From a candidate division SR1 bacterium (lineage in GTDB: Bacteria; Patescibacteriota; JACMRA01): a DNA stretch of 64,000 nucleotides. Location: assembly GCA_014377045.1 (NCBI GenBank), contig JACMQI010000005.1, positions 1-64,000 of the forward strand. The letters run 5' to 3'. Every line of letters starts with the position of its first letter. The first letter of the stretch is position 1. Shown here piece by piece: positions 7,920 to 16,419 of this stretch. The notes under the pieces were generated by a model that ran no database searches, was not told where the DNA came from, and saw only the letters and a program-made list of their open reading frames with translations. Made by a program: the position numbers and the translations under genes.

Positions 7920-9587
7920 ATGCTATTTAAGTCTTTTTTTGAAAAATTTCAGCCAACACCAAAAATGAAGAATAATTGGCTTTTGCCATTTAGAAAAAGT
8001 GGTGTAAGGGTAAATATGAAATCAGTAAAATTTGACAGAGTAGGAGGGTTTAAGACAAAAAAAAATAATAATATATTTACTGAAAGTGGGCGACCTTCTA
8101 TATTCACTAATTTACAAGAGATTGATTCATCTGTAATAAAATCTACACCTGCTTCGCCAAGAGATAACCTAATACCAAATATATCAAAAGATGAAAAGTT
8201 GTTTTCAAAGATTCATAATGTTCGTAAAAATAATATAAATTTTGGATTGATTGGATTGATATTGCTAATTTTAGCAGTAAGTTCTGTTGGCCTATATTTT
8301 TATACGTCTAATAAGTTAAAAGATAAACAGCAGATAGTAGAAGCCTGCAAAAAATATGTTTCTGAGCAAAAAACAAAAGGATTTGTGGTTGACAAATCTT
8401 GTGATATAAATTTATTCTGGTATGACAGTATATTTGCTGATTCTAAAGTTTCATCTCAATTTGAAGACATAAAGAAGAATGTAAACAAACAAGCAAATGA
8501 TCAGCAGACTCTATTAGTTCAGCTTGATAAAGATATCCGAGCTACAAAACAAAATTTAGCAAGTCTTGGTACAAATTTCGAAAGAGATTTGCAAGGTGTC
8601 CCAAATTTGTATCCTACAACAATTACTGATAAACAAAATTTATTAACCTTTCTAAAAAATTTATTGATTCAAAAAGATAAAAGTGTAACTACTACAATAA
8701 ATCAATTCAATTATTTAATTAAAATCTCTACTGAAATTGATTCTCAAAAAGAACAAAATCAGTTAAAAAACTATGATAATTTAGCTAAATCTGAGAAGTA
8801 TAGTCAATATGCAAGCTTATCTGAACTATTTTATACTTATAAACAAAAATTGATAGAAAAAAATAGTGACGATTGGTTTAAAAAAGCATTAGAAAATCCA
8901 GAATTATACAAATATAAACCATTTCTTGGTGAGGAATTCAAAAATTTAATCGATAATTCAAAGTTTGAAAATACTAGCTTACCAAATAATGATCTGATTC
9001 CTGTTCTTGGAGATGATGCTGTAGATAAGCATATTATAGAAATTGCGGAGTCAAGAGGATATAAAAAGCGACCATTGGCGATAGAGACAAGTTTAACTAG
9101 TATAGGAACAGATAGACTACAAGTAGCTGCCAAAGAGGGTTATGAAAAAATGATCGCATCTGCTGAAGAAGATGGTATTCGTATAGGTTTAGTATCAGGG
9201 TTTAGATCTTTAAACGATCAGAAAAGTCTTTTTCAGACTAGATTTAGAAATGAGTCGCTGAATATTAATAAAGGTAGGGTATATACAAATGCAGAAGTAG
9301 TTTCAGGAAAAGCGGACGATGCGATAAATAAAGTACTTAGTTCATCATCTATTCCTGGTTATTCACGTCACCACACTGGTTATACGATAGATATTACTGA
9401 TCTAAATGCAAAGAATGACTTTACTCTTTTTGCTGATACACAAGGCTATAAGTGGATGTCAGCAAATAATTATTTTAATTCAAAGCGATTTGGTTTTATA
9501 CCTAGTTATCCCCCAGGAGCAAGTAATCAAGGACCAGAACCTGAATCATGGGAGTATGTATATGTCGGTGTCGACGTGTTGAAATAA
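7920..9587 (+). CDS. VanY/LAS-family D-Ala-D-Ala carboxypeptidase-like protein with altered zinc site
   Basis: A 555-residue membrane-anchored protein: about 105 polar residues, one transmembrane helix (about 108-130), a long helical linker and a C-terminal VanY-type domain (from about 370). The first part of the metal site fits SxHxxGxxxD: Ser482, His484, Gly487, Asp491. GLVSGFRSLNDQ is also typical. Family members end in EPWHW, whose His binds zinc; here the matching residues 540-546 read EPESWEY, so Ser543 replaces the ligand. It may be a non-catalytic murein-binding domain or use another ligand. Expected role: trimming peptide stems in the cell wall. Confidence 0.75.
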   Translation: MLFKSFFEKFQPTPKMKNNWLLPFRKSGVRVNMKSVKFDRVGGFKTKKNNNIFTESGRPSIFTNLQEIDSSVIKSTPASPRDNLIPNISKDEKLFSKIHNVRKNNINFGLIGLILLILAVSSVGLYFYTSNKLKDKQQIVEACKKYVSEQKTKGFVVDKSCDINLFWYDSIFADSKVSSQFEDIKKNVNKQANDQQTLLVQLDKDIRATKQNLASLGTNFERDLQGVPNLYPTTITDKQNLLTFLKNLLIQKDKSVTTTINQFNYLIKISTEIDSQKEQNQLKNYDNLAKSEKYSQYASLSELFYTYKQKLIEKNSDDWFKKALENPELYKYKPFLGEEFKNLIDNSKFENTSLPNNDLIPVLGDDAVDKHIIEIAESRGYKKRPLAIETSLTSIGTDRLQVAAKEGYEKMIASAEEDGIRIGLVSGFRSLNDQKSLFQTRFRNESLNINKGRVYTNAEVVSGKADDAINKVLSSSSIPGYSRHHTGYTIDITDLNAKNDFTLFADTQGYKWMSANNYFNSKRFGFIPSYPPGASNQGPEPESWEYVYVGVDVLK

Positions 9588-9608
9588 TCTATCAACTATA
9601 ATGCTATT

Positions 9609-10367
9609 TTATTCATGTGTTGAAAGTGGATAACGCATCTCCAGTACTTTTAAGCCATATTTTGCCGCTTCTGCTTCAGCATCTTGCTTACTTCTCCCTT
9701 GCCCTTCCGATAGTTTCTCTGCTCCTATCCAAACGCCTATTATAAATGTTTTTTCGTGATCTTTTCCTTCTGTGTGTAACACACGATAGTGTGGAGTAAT
9801 CTTGACGTGCTTTTGACAAAATTCCTGAATCAAAGTCTTACTATCTTTATATAACTTATTTGCTAAAATATCAGGTAAATGAATCAATACAAATTGATGG
9901 ATAAAATTAATACAAGGTTGAATGCCTCCATCTTTGTAAATAGCACCGATTATCGCTTCCATACAATCTGCAACTATAGTTAGCCTTGCTTTACCTAATT
10001 CTTCGCGCTCGCCTTTACTGAGTAATATAAGATCATCAAGACCTAAATTATTGCCGACAGAACCAAGTAATTTATAGTTTACAACACTTGACCGAAGTGA
10101 TGTCATAACACCTTCGCTAACTCCCATTTTTTCATACAGATAATCTGTTACAATAAGCTCCAAAACAGCATCACCAAGAAATTCAAGTCGTTCGTTATGA
10201 TTTTTTATTGTAGGGTTTTTATCTTTATCATTTAGATAAGATCGATGTACCAATGCCTCAAGTAATAAGCGAGAATCCTCAAAATGATAACCGACAATAC
10301 TTTGAACTTGTTCTAATTTTTCTTCTATTTGTACTGCTGTGTGTAATGGGTTGAGTTCTTTATTCAT
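9609..10367 (-). CDS. rnc: Ribonuclease III
   Basis: A 252-residue double-strand RNA endonuclease for rRNA and mRNA processing. The catalytic domain has the family signature HNERLEFLGDAVL (57-69; Glu62, Asp66) and the second metal-site pair Asp134 and Glu137 in VADCMEAIIGAIY. A double-stranded RNA-binding domain follows from about residue 178, ending in the KQDAEAEAAKYGL helix. Length and residues are normal. It is 32 bp downstream of the orphan gene at 10400-11092 and probably shares its transcript. Confidence 0.96.
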   Translation of the reverse strand: MNKELNPLHTAVQIEEKLEQVQSIVGYHFEDSRLLLEALVHRSYLNDKDKNPTIKNHNERLEFLGDAVLELIVTDYLYEKMGVSEGVMTSLRSSVVNYKLLGSVGNNLGLDDLILLSKGEREELGKARLTIVADCMEAIIGAIYKDGGIQPCINFIHQFVLIHLPDILANKLYKDSKTLIQEFCQKHVKITPHYRVLHTEGKDHEKTFIIGVWIGAEKLSEGQGRSKQDAEAEAAKYGLKVLEMRYPLSTHE

Positions 10368-10399
10368 GATTTCGTTTTAGATGTACAATTTTTATTGAT

Positions 10400-11092
10400 T
10401 TACGTCAAGTCTGGAAGTTCAATTTTTTGATATAGGTAATTATTTTTTCGATATATATATCCTTTTACTACAAAATCTTCACCAAACAAAATCTTCCACT
10501 GTAAATTACCAGAATCGTTAAATATAAGGTAAGGATTGAGCTCCCAATCTACTAACATTTGGCTCAAATTTTCTATAAAAATGACAGTTTCTTGATCAAT
10601 AAAATCAGCTACTATTTTCATTGTACTTTCTATTTGATTTGAATAGTTGGCTATTTTCCAGGTATTTTCTAACAAGTCTTGATTATCTATTTTTTCTAAA
10701 AACTCTGCGTTATCCTGATTTTGCCAAAAAAATTCTTGGAGATAATCGAAATACCTTTTTTTTTCTTCATTTTTACCTAAATAGTTCCATTCGGTTTTCA
10801 CCTCGTCTTGATTTTGTTTTCCAGTATGTTTATTTATTTGCTTTATACTGTTAGAAATTATTTTTACTAACTGCTTAGGAATAAGTAGTCCAGAGGGTAT
10901 ATCTTGCAATTTTTCAACAACAAAAGATTTTTTGGAAATAACTAGCATCTTATCAAACTTACTAAAAGACTCATTGTCAAGCCATTTTGCTTCAGGAGAA
11001 ATATAAAAACCGTTCTCTACAAAGTATCGAAACATATTTTGAAGTATAAAAAAATGGGAAGTAAGTCTGAGTTTCTCTCTGTGTGGTGGCAT
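10400..11092 (-). CDS. Hypothetical protein upstream of rnc
   Basis: A 230-residue protein I do not recognise. It has no signal peptide or membrane helix. It is rich in Lys, Asn, Gln and aromatic residues, with a predicted helical centre (about 80-150) and a C-terminal part with beta character (WKILFGEDFVVKGYIYRKNNYLYQKIELP). It starts with MPPHREKLRL; Met20 is a possible alternative start. The spacing to rnc suggests an operon, which might tie it to RNA metabolism, but that is only context. Confidence 0.6.
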   Translation of the reverse strand: MPPHREKLRLTSHFFILQNMFRYFVENGFYISPEAKWLDNESFSKFDKMLVISKKSFVVEKLQDIPSGLLIPKQLVKIISNSIKQINKHTGKQNQDEVKTEWNYLGKNEEKKRYFDYLQEFFWQNQDNAEFLEKIDNQDLLENTWKIANYSNQIESTMKIVADFIDQETVIFIENLSQMLVDWELNPYLIFNDSGNLQWKILFGEDFVVKGYIYRKNNYLYQKIELPDLT

Positions 11093-11229
11093 CTACGAAA
11101 ACTTAAAAAGGATTATAGTTTAGGTCAAGCTGACAATTTAGTATAGGATAGTCATGACTTTTATACTAAAATAAATTAACCGTATGGCTACTAAGCATCA
11201 TTTTAGTTTACTGATATAGTACAAATACC

Positions 11230-11258
11230 TTGACAAAAGCATAAATGGCTGTTATTAT
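11230..11258 (+). promoter_or_regulatory. Promoter of the secreted protein gene at 11295
   Basis: TTGACA at 11230-11235, a 17-bp spacer and TATTAT at 11253-11258, 36 bp ahead of the GTG start. This is one of the cleanest promoters in the window. Confidence 0.65.
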
Positions 11259-11294
11259 GATGGTAGTTCTTGTCTAGAATATTGGAAAAAATTT

Positions 11295-11702
11295 GTGAAA
11301 ATCAAATCTATTATTTGTGTATTTTTCAGCTTGATAGTTTTTGTGCCTGGTAAATATGTTTATGCGCATCATAATTACAATAATTCAGATGACATGGAAT
11401 CATTTTTTAACTACGGTCCTTATTGTAAAACTGAAGAGTATCCAAAATTTACTTTCAAACGCAGCACGAAACTTTATCGTACAGATCAGTTTCCAGTGGC
11501 AACAATAAATTGTCGCGTTCGAAAAAATGAAACTCAGAAAATTGATTTTTATAATCGAGAAGGTTTGTTTTATTATGAATATTTAATTAGCAAAGGTAAG
11601 GTTAGTTTCAAATCTCTCGATGGTCGCTATTTTTGTTTACAAGACGTTAAAAAAGTCTGGTTTAGACCAGAATACGGTGAAATTATTTTCGATATTAGAT
11701 AG
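11295..11702 (+). CDS. Small secreted protein of unknown function
   Basis: 135 residues from a GTG start. The N-terminus is a clear signal peptide: KIK, a hydrophobic core to about residue 17, and a probable cleavage after VYA (24). The mature part of about 110 residues is basic and aromatic-rich and carries three Cys. I do not recognise the family. It has its own promoter and terminator and is therefore monocistronic. Confidence 0.65.
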   Translation: MKIKSIICVFFSLIVFVPGKYVYAHHNYNNSDDMESFFNYGPYCKTEEYPKFTFKRSTKLYRTDQFPVATINCRVRKNETQKIDFYNREGLFYYEYLISKGKVSFKSLDGRYFCLQDVKKVWFRPEYGEIIFDIR

Positions 11703-11712
11703 TATTATTGTT

Positions 11713-11743
11713 CCTCTTAGTTTTATATTAAGGGGATTTTTAT
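11713..11743 (+). terminator. Rho-independent terminator
   Basis: CCTCTTA (11713-11719) pairs with TAAGGGG (11729-11735) and is followed by a T-rich run, just after the secreted protein gene. Confidence 0.7.
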
Positions 11744-11870
11744 TATAATTAAATATAATATTTTACATCGTAAATATTTTAAGGTTAATTAATATTTTTG
11801 TGTCACTAGCAATTCGATTTGACAATTTTACTATCTATAAAATAGTATTTCTATGTTATTTCATTTTATT

Positions 11871-12706
11871 ATGTCTACAGGTAGCGAAAGTCAGTATCAA
11901 AATTTAAGATTATGGAACGGCGTAATGGGTGCTCTCCATCTAATCCAAGGCATTGCAATGCTTATACTTTCTAAAAAAATACTCTTTATCGTATATTTGT
12001 ATTTGCCAAAACCAAGCTCATTAACGCGATCAGTATCAATAGTGGGAGAAAAATGGTATGAAATTAATCTTGGCTACACAATATCAGTATTTTTATTTTT
12101 ATCTGCGTTAGCTCATTTTATTACGATCACACCAAAAGTCTACGAATGGTATATTGCAAAACTTCATGATAAAATTAATCTCATTCGATGGTATGAGTAT
12201 GCGCTATCTAGCTCAGTGATGATATTTGTAATCGCTGCACTTTGCAATGTTAATGACGGAATAATAATATTCTTACTTGTAGTTGCAAACATTTGTATGA
12301 ATTTATTTGGTGCTATGATGGAGCTTCACAATTTTTCACTACGTAAATTAGCTAAAAAAAATAATGTAGACTATAAACCAAATTGGACTGCTTTCGTATA
12401 CGGTTGCTTTGCTGGTGTAGCTCCTTGGATAGTGTCCTAGCAACGTACTTTTTTGTATCGCTTAATCGCCTTGGTGAGTTACCTGATATTCCGCAAATGC
12501 TTAAAGATACCCTAAATACAGTACGATTTGGATTTCCTGGTTTGTTCTTTTTCTTCAATCTTTTTGCTATCAATATGGTCTTACAGTACAAGGGCATAGG
12601 TAAATGGAAAAATTACCTATTTGGAGAAAAAGTCTATATTATACTTAGTTTGCTTGCTAAATCATTTTTAGCTTGGTTCGTATGGGGTGGAACCTTGAGG
12701 CCGTAA
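11871..12706 (+). pseudogene. Heliorhodopsin gene interrupted by a frameshift
   Basis: The two overlapping frames together encode a seven-helix heliorhodopsin, a retinal protein with inverted topology. The first frame holds helices 1-5 (LRLWNGVMGALHLIQG, RWYEYALSSSVMIF with the counterion-position Glu109) and stops at 12438-12440 after GVAPWIVS. The second resumes with LATYFFVSLN and ends LLAKSFLAWFVWGG, containing the retinal Schiff-base Lys. Removing one GT from the GTGT at 12432-12435 restores PWIVLATYFF and a 277-residue protein (Lys263). Start chosen at ATG 11871; ATG 11853 is an alternative, and TTGACA lies at 11819. Either a real pseudogene or a sequencing error; all diagnostic residues are otherwise intact. 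Confidence 0.88.
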
Positions 12707-12818
12707 TATTTAAGTAAAATGTAACTTATTCTTCATTAACAAATTTAAAACGTATTTGACAGATGGCTGGTATTAAAGTGATATAAAGTAGGTAAGGCTT
12801 TTTTTAGGAGAAACTATT

Positions 12819-13388
12819 TTGACTAACGAATTAAATGGTGTAAATTTATATCTAGTTCGTCACGGACCATATAATTCTTATTTTGGAAATAAAGGTCAAC
12901 CGGATCATCAAAAAAATATTCAGGAAGCCTGCAGTCTAAATCAAGCTGGTGAGCAACAGAGTACTAGTCTTGGAAAGTATTTAAAAGAGAATAGGGGATC
13001 GGTTGATTTAATATTGTGTTCTAATACTAAATATATACGTCAGTCTGCTAATATTTTAGGTCGTCTCTTAGAAGTGGCTATAGTTCAAGATTTAGAGCTT
13101 ATCGAGTTCAATTCAATAGAGTGCAAAACTTTCTATAAAAATCAAAACCAAGCTATTGCTTTAGGAATTACGAGAATTATCAATTGGCTAAATGATTTGG
13201 TGAGAAATCAAAAATATGCTGGTAAGACAATAATGATTGTAACTCATGCGGCACCTATTTCCTGGATAATTAACTACATTGACCCTACTATAAGTGTTAA
13301 TGTAGTGAATGGCTCTTTTACTTATATTACTTATAATATCAAAGGAGGTTTCAAACTAGGTATTTATGACTGCGTCAACCATCTATAA
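12819..13388 (+). CDS. Histidine phosphatase (phosphoglycerate mutase-like) superfamily protein, copy 1
   Basis: 189 residues from a TTG start preceded by AGGAGA. LYLVRHGPYN carries the RHG motif (14-16; phospho-acceptor His15), SNTKYIRQSA gives the second Arg, and IVTHAAP contains the second catalytic His143. All core residues of the superfamily are present, so it is probably an active phosphatase; the substrate is unknown. TTGACA at 12756 and TATAAA near 12782 form its promoter. The next gene is a diverged tandem copy with a near-identical terminator. Confidence 0.8.
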   Translation: MTNELNGVNLYLVRHGPYNSYFGNKGQPDHQKNIQEACSLNQAGEQQSTSLGKYLKENRGSVDLILCSNTKYIRQSANILGRLLEVAIVQDLELIEFNSIECKTFYKNQNQAIALGITRIINWLNDLVRNQKYAGKTIMIVTHAAPISWIINYIDPTISVNVVNGSFTYITYNIKGGFKLGIYDCVNHL

Positions 13389-13412
13389 GATACTTAGATT
13401 ATCTTTATTTAT

Positions 13413-13445
13413 ACCTATTTCATACGTTTGAGGTGGGTTTTTTTA
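13413..13445 (+). terminator. Terminator after histidine phosphatase copy 1
   Basis: ACCTATTTCA (13413-13422) pairs over 10 bp, with wobbles, with TGAGGTGGGT (13429-13438) and is followed by a T run. The 3' arm is identical to that of the terminator after copy 2. Confidence 0.8.
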
Positions 13446-13476
13446 TCAGTACTTTATATATAGTAAAGTTTAAATA

Positions 13477-13505
13477 TTGACATTTTTATATTTTGGTGAT
13501 AATAT
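13477..13505 (+). promoter_or_regulatory. Promoter of histidine phosphatase copy 2
   Basis: TTGACA at 13477-13482, a 17-bp spacer and TAATAT at 13500-13505, 40 bp before the GTG start. Confidence 0.65.
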
Positions 13506-13545
13506 TTTTAGTGGAGTTTAAATTGATTTTCAAGGAAATAAGTTC

Positions 13546-14115
13546 GTGAATTTATCAAATATTCAATCAGTAATAGTTATCGCAGTTAGCCATGGAGAGG
13601 CAGAGTCATTTGACGGGTTTCCAAATTTTCATGAGGAAAAAAAAGATCGAAAACTTCTTACTGAAGCAGGTAAAGCTCAAGTAAAGAAACTCAGTGAGCA
13701 TTTTGTTATTAAAGGTTTGAAAGTAGATACAATCATCACTTCTAATTTTAAACGTGCTCGTCAAACTGCAATAATTTTGGGTGATCATTTGGGAATTCAA
13801 AAGCGCTATATTTTATCTACTGATTCTCTAGTTGAATTTAATGAAAGCGAGGAATTAGTTTTCCAAACTTCTCAAGATAAAGCAATTTTTCTAGCTTCAG
13901 ATCGGATAAGTTCTTGGTTCTTAAGCTTTGTGAATAATCCGCTAAATAATGGTAAAACCATATTATTAGTAACTCATGGACTTAATATAGAATCTATGAT
14001 ACGCTGTGCTACTAGTATTGATGATCAAATTAAAGTAGATCCTGCAACCTATACAGAATTCATTTTCAAGGAAGGAATAATCTGTGCCAACCTAATGAAT
14101 TGTAAAGTCGACTAA
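13546..14115 (+). CDS. Histidine phosphatase superfamily protein, copy 2, with SHG in place of RHG
   Basis: 189 residues from a GTG start, exactly as long as the preceding paralogue. The catalytic His16 is kept, but the motif reads AVSHGEAE, so the Arg of RHG is Ser15. SNFKRARQTA and LVTHGLN (His144) are intact. Loss of the phosphate-binding Arg should weaken or change catalysis. The shared length, orientation and terminator point to a tandem duplication followed by divergence. The substrate is unknown. Confidence 0.75.
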   Translation: MNLSNIQSVIVIAVSHGEAESFDGFPNFHEEKKDRKLLTEAGKAQVKKLSEHFVIKGLKVDTIITSNFKRARQTAIILGDHLGIQKRYILSTDSLVEFNESEELVFQTSQDKAIFLASDRISSWFLSFVNNPLNNGKTILLVTHGLNIESMIRCATSIDDQIKVDPATYTEFIFKEGIICANLMNCKVD

Positions 14116-14133
14116 GTTTAAACTTTCTATTAC

Positions 14134-14167
14134 ACCCATTTCATTTAATTGAGGTGGGTATTTTTTT
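14134..14167 (+). terminator. Terminator after histidine phosphatase copy 2
   Basis: ACCCATTTCA (14134-14143) pairs with TGAGGTGGGT (14150-14159), then seven T residues. The end of the T run doubles as the start of the next gene's -35 box. Confidence 0.85.
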
Positions 14168-14196
14168 GACAAAAATATGTATCCGAGAAATATTGA
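14166..14196 (+). promoter_or_regulatory. Promoter of the lepA fragment, apparently leaderless
   Basis: TTGACA at 14166-14171 and AATATT/TATTGA around 14189-14196. The ATG at 14201 follows within 4-6 bp of the -10 region, so the transcript would start at or inside the first codons. Confidence 0.5.
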
Positions 14197-14200
14197 TTGT

Positions 14201-14776
14201 ATGTTAGACAAAATTCGTAATTTTTCCATTATTGCACATATTGATCATGGTAAAAGCACACTTGCAGATCGTCTTATGGGTATCACTGGCACCATATCAC
14301 AGCGTGAGATGAAAGAGCAAACCCTCGATAAAATGGATTTAGAGCGAGAACGCGGTATTACTATTAAGTTGCAGCCAGTTCGTATGGAATATACTTACGA
14401 TGGGTCAAGTGAAATATATAATGGTCAAAAATTTATTCTTAACCTGATTGATACTCCGGGACATGTCGATTTTGCATATGAAGTAAACCGCTCACTCGCT
14501 GCTTGTGAAGGAGCTATCTTAGTAGTAGATAGTACCCAAGGTATCCAGGCACAAACATTGGCAAATCTTTACGCAGCTATGGAGTTGGATTTAGTTATAA
14601 TCCCTGTTTTAAATAAAATTGATCTACCTGCTAGTGATGTGGAAACACGCAGTGAGGAAATAGAAAAAATATTAGGCTACAATCGAGATACTATACTTAA
14701 AGTAAGCGGGAAAACGGGACAGGGTGTTGAAGAGCTTTTGCGTGCTATCGTAGAGAGAATTCCAGCCCCTAAATAA
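14201..14776 (+). CDS. lepA: G-domain-only fragment of elongation factor 4 (LepA)
   Basis: 191 residues match the GTPase domain of LepA/EF4: P-loop AHIDHGKST (12-20), the RGITI switch I segment, DTPGH (84-88) and NKID (138-141), ending at VERIPAPK. Normal LepA is about 600 residues; here a TAA stops the gene exactly at the end of the G domain, and no domain II-V or C-terminal sequence follows before the convergent ssb terminator. I place the start at 14201 ([13 protein letters not shown], the usual N-terminus), not 14177. It could be a truncated pseudogene or a stand-alone GTPase domain. All nucleotide-binding motifs are intact. Confidence 0.85.
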   Translation: MLDKIRNFSIIAHIDHGKSTLADRLMGITGTISQREMKEQTLDKMDLERERGITIKLQPVRMEYTYDGSSEIYNGQKFILNLIDTPGHVDFAYEVNRSLAACEGAILVVDSTQGIQAQTLANLYAAMELDLVIIPVLNKIDLPASDVETRSEEIEKILGYNRDTILKVSGKTGQGVEELLRAIVERIPAPK

Positions 14777-14796
14777 CTAGAAAAAGACATAAAGAA

Positions 14797-14822
14797 AATA
14801 AAAAACTAGCATAAAGCTAGCA
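14797..14822 (-). terminator. ssb terminator
   Basis: On the minus strand CTAGC-TTTAT-GCTAG is followed by a run of T residues (the A run at 14796-14805 on the plus strand). It lies 20 bp after the ssb stop. Confidence 0.75.
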
Positions 14823-14845
14823 CATCTTGTCCAAACTAAATTCGT

Positions 14846-15301
14846 TTAAAATGGCATTTGAATATTGATGTCATTGATGTCTATCTCAGGTAGCTCATCA
14901 TTGATTTTCTCTTCTTTTGGTTTCTTTGGTGCAGTGGAAGAGCTATCATCATTTGGAGGTGTAGGTACAGAATCTCCACTAGATTCATTTTTACTTGAAA
15001 GTATTTCCATTTCACGAGCTAAGATATCTGTCGCATAGCCTTTTGTACCGTCTTGTTTATCCCAGCTACGGTTTTTAAGCGATCCAAAGATAGCAACTTT
15101 AGTACCTTTTTTTACATACATTTCGATAATTTCCGCAAGTCTTTCCCAGGCACTACCATTAAAAAATTGTGTTATTTCTTGTCCATTTTGGTCCTTACCA
15201 TCACTTATAGCCAAACTAAAACTAGCAACTTTTTTACCAGTAGTTGTAGTACGGATTTCTGGGTCTTTGACTAGTCTACCAATTAAAAATACTTTATTCA
15301 T
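14846..15301 (-). CDS. ssb: Single-stranded DNA-binding protein
   Basis: 151 residues. The N-terminal OB fold begins MNKVFLIGRLVKDPEIR and continues with VASFSLAIS, FFNGSAWERLAE and GTKVAIFGSLKNRSW, the standard SSB pattern to about residue 105. A Ser/Pro/Lys-rich linker follows and the tail ends in acidic DINDINIQMPF, the conserved interaction tip that recruits replication and repair proteins. Length and tail are normal. TTGACA on the minus strand about 35 bp upstream is its probable promoter. Confidence 0.95.
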   Translation of the reverse strand: MNKVFLIGRLVKDPEIRTTTTGKKVASFSLAISDGKDQNGQEITQFFNGSAWERLAEIIEMYVKKGTKVAIFGSLKNRSWDKQDGTKGYATDILAREMEILSSKNESSGDSVPTPPNDDSSSTAPKKPKEEKINDELPEIDINDINIQMPF

Positions 15302-15355
15302 AGTTAATATGGTAACTTTGATTATTAGCTTTTGTCAAGACAAATTAGTTGTGAT

Positions 15356-15389
15356 AAAAAAAAGCCCTCAAATTATTAGTTTGTGGGGT
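15356..15389 (-). terminator. Terminator of the 15410-16333 gene
   Basis: On the minus strand CCCCACAAA pairs with ATTTGAGGGC, then eight T residues (A run at 15356-15363 on the plus strand), 20 bp after the stop. Confidence 0.75.
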
Positions 15390-15409
15390 TGATAAAAGTA
15401 TAATTTATA

Positions 15410-16333
15410 TCAAAAATACATTACTTCTGTCATCATATCTACTACTTTGGAGATAAGTCTACACTTACTTATTTGATACGTTTCTGGCGTTATACTTTGA
15501 AAAATTGCAGGGAGCTGTTTGATGGCTTCACTAGATAATTTCATCAAAGTGTCAGAATTTTGCTCACTTTTAGGTAATTCTATCGTAGATATATATCTAG
15601 TTGCAATAGCACGAAGGGTACTTTCTAAAACTAATTTATTACCTACTTTAAAATTTTTTGATTTTTTTTGGGTTAAATTTAGGCATTGAGTCAAGCAATC
15701 AGCTAATTTTATACTTATTAACTTAGAGTTTTCAGAATGACTATCAAATACTTTACAAATACTTTTAATATCATTTGCACCAGCAGCTAAAAATATCAAG
15801 TTAATATCTTCTGACTTTGGCATATAACGACAATCATTAGTAGCAATAATAGTTTCTGCCATAGCCTTATATGTTTTAAATACTTTGACCACTATGCGGA
15901 TTTTAGCAGCTAAATATGCTTCTTCAAGTATATCATTATAATGGCACAAAGTAAGAAAAACTACATGACGGTGGCGACCGCTTATTATTTCTATGTTTGT
16001 GTCTTCAAGGGATGGATTTTCATTATTCCAATCAGATTCTAGTACGCCAACTACGATATCTTCAATAATATATCCTAAGTCTACAATAGGATAAACACCC
16101 GAGAATAAGAGTTGTTTTACCCTTTTAGGTTGAATAGAATACTGCTCATGAGCTTCATTCCCTAGGCATAGCGCTAGTTTACCTAAACTAATAATACATT
16201 GATTTTGACCGTAAGTGACTGTTTCAGATTGTAAATGAAATAACGTACCGTCTTTTATTGAGATATTAAGAATTTTGATTTGTTGAATCTGATTGTCTTT
16301 CAATTCAAAACTATCTAAAGCTTGATAAATCAT
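15410..16333 (-). CDS. Hypothetical protein with a ParB-like motif
   Basis: A 307-residue cytosolic protein. Residues 80-130 look like a ParB/sulfiredoxin-type fold: a YPIVDLGYIIEDIVVGVLES stretch, then EIISGRHRHVVFLTL, resembling the GxxR motif of ParB-like nuclease domains. AETIIATNDCRYMP around 157-170 also fits that superfamily. The C-terminal half is helical. It lacks a helix-turn-helix I can recognise and is not next to parA or an origin, so a partition role is not supported. A ParB-like NTP-binding or nuclease role is a guess. Confidence 0.5.
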   Translation of the reverse strand: MIYQALDSFELKDNQIQQIKILNISIKDGTLFHLQSETVTYGQNQCIISLGKLALCLGNEAHEQYSIQPKRVKQLLFSGVYPIVDLGYIIEDIVVGVLESDWNNENPSLEDTNIEIISGRHRHVVFLTLCHYNDILEEAYLAAKIRIVVKVFKTYKAMAETIIATNDCRYMPKSEDINLIFLAAGANDIKSICKVFDSHSENSKLISIKLADCLTQCLNLTQKKSKNFKVGNKLVLESTLRAIATRYISTIELPKSEQNSDTLMKLSSEAIKQLPAIFQSITPETYQISKCRLISKVVDMMTEVMYF

Positions 16334-16419
16334 CTAGAGATTCTCCAAAAAAATATAACTTTACCTAAGTTAATTCATATTACAATAATATATAAATGTC
16401 AAATTGGTTAAATGATTAG

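Noticed and set aside
15410-16333. Chromosome partition gene parB and nearby origin
   Set aside because: The ParB-like motif is weak, no parA, dnaA or parS-like repeats are nearby, and the C-terminal half does not resemble ParB.
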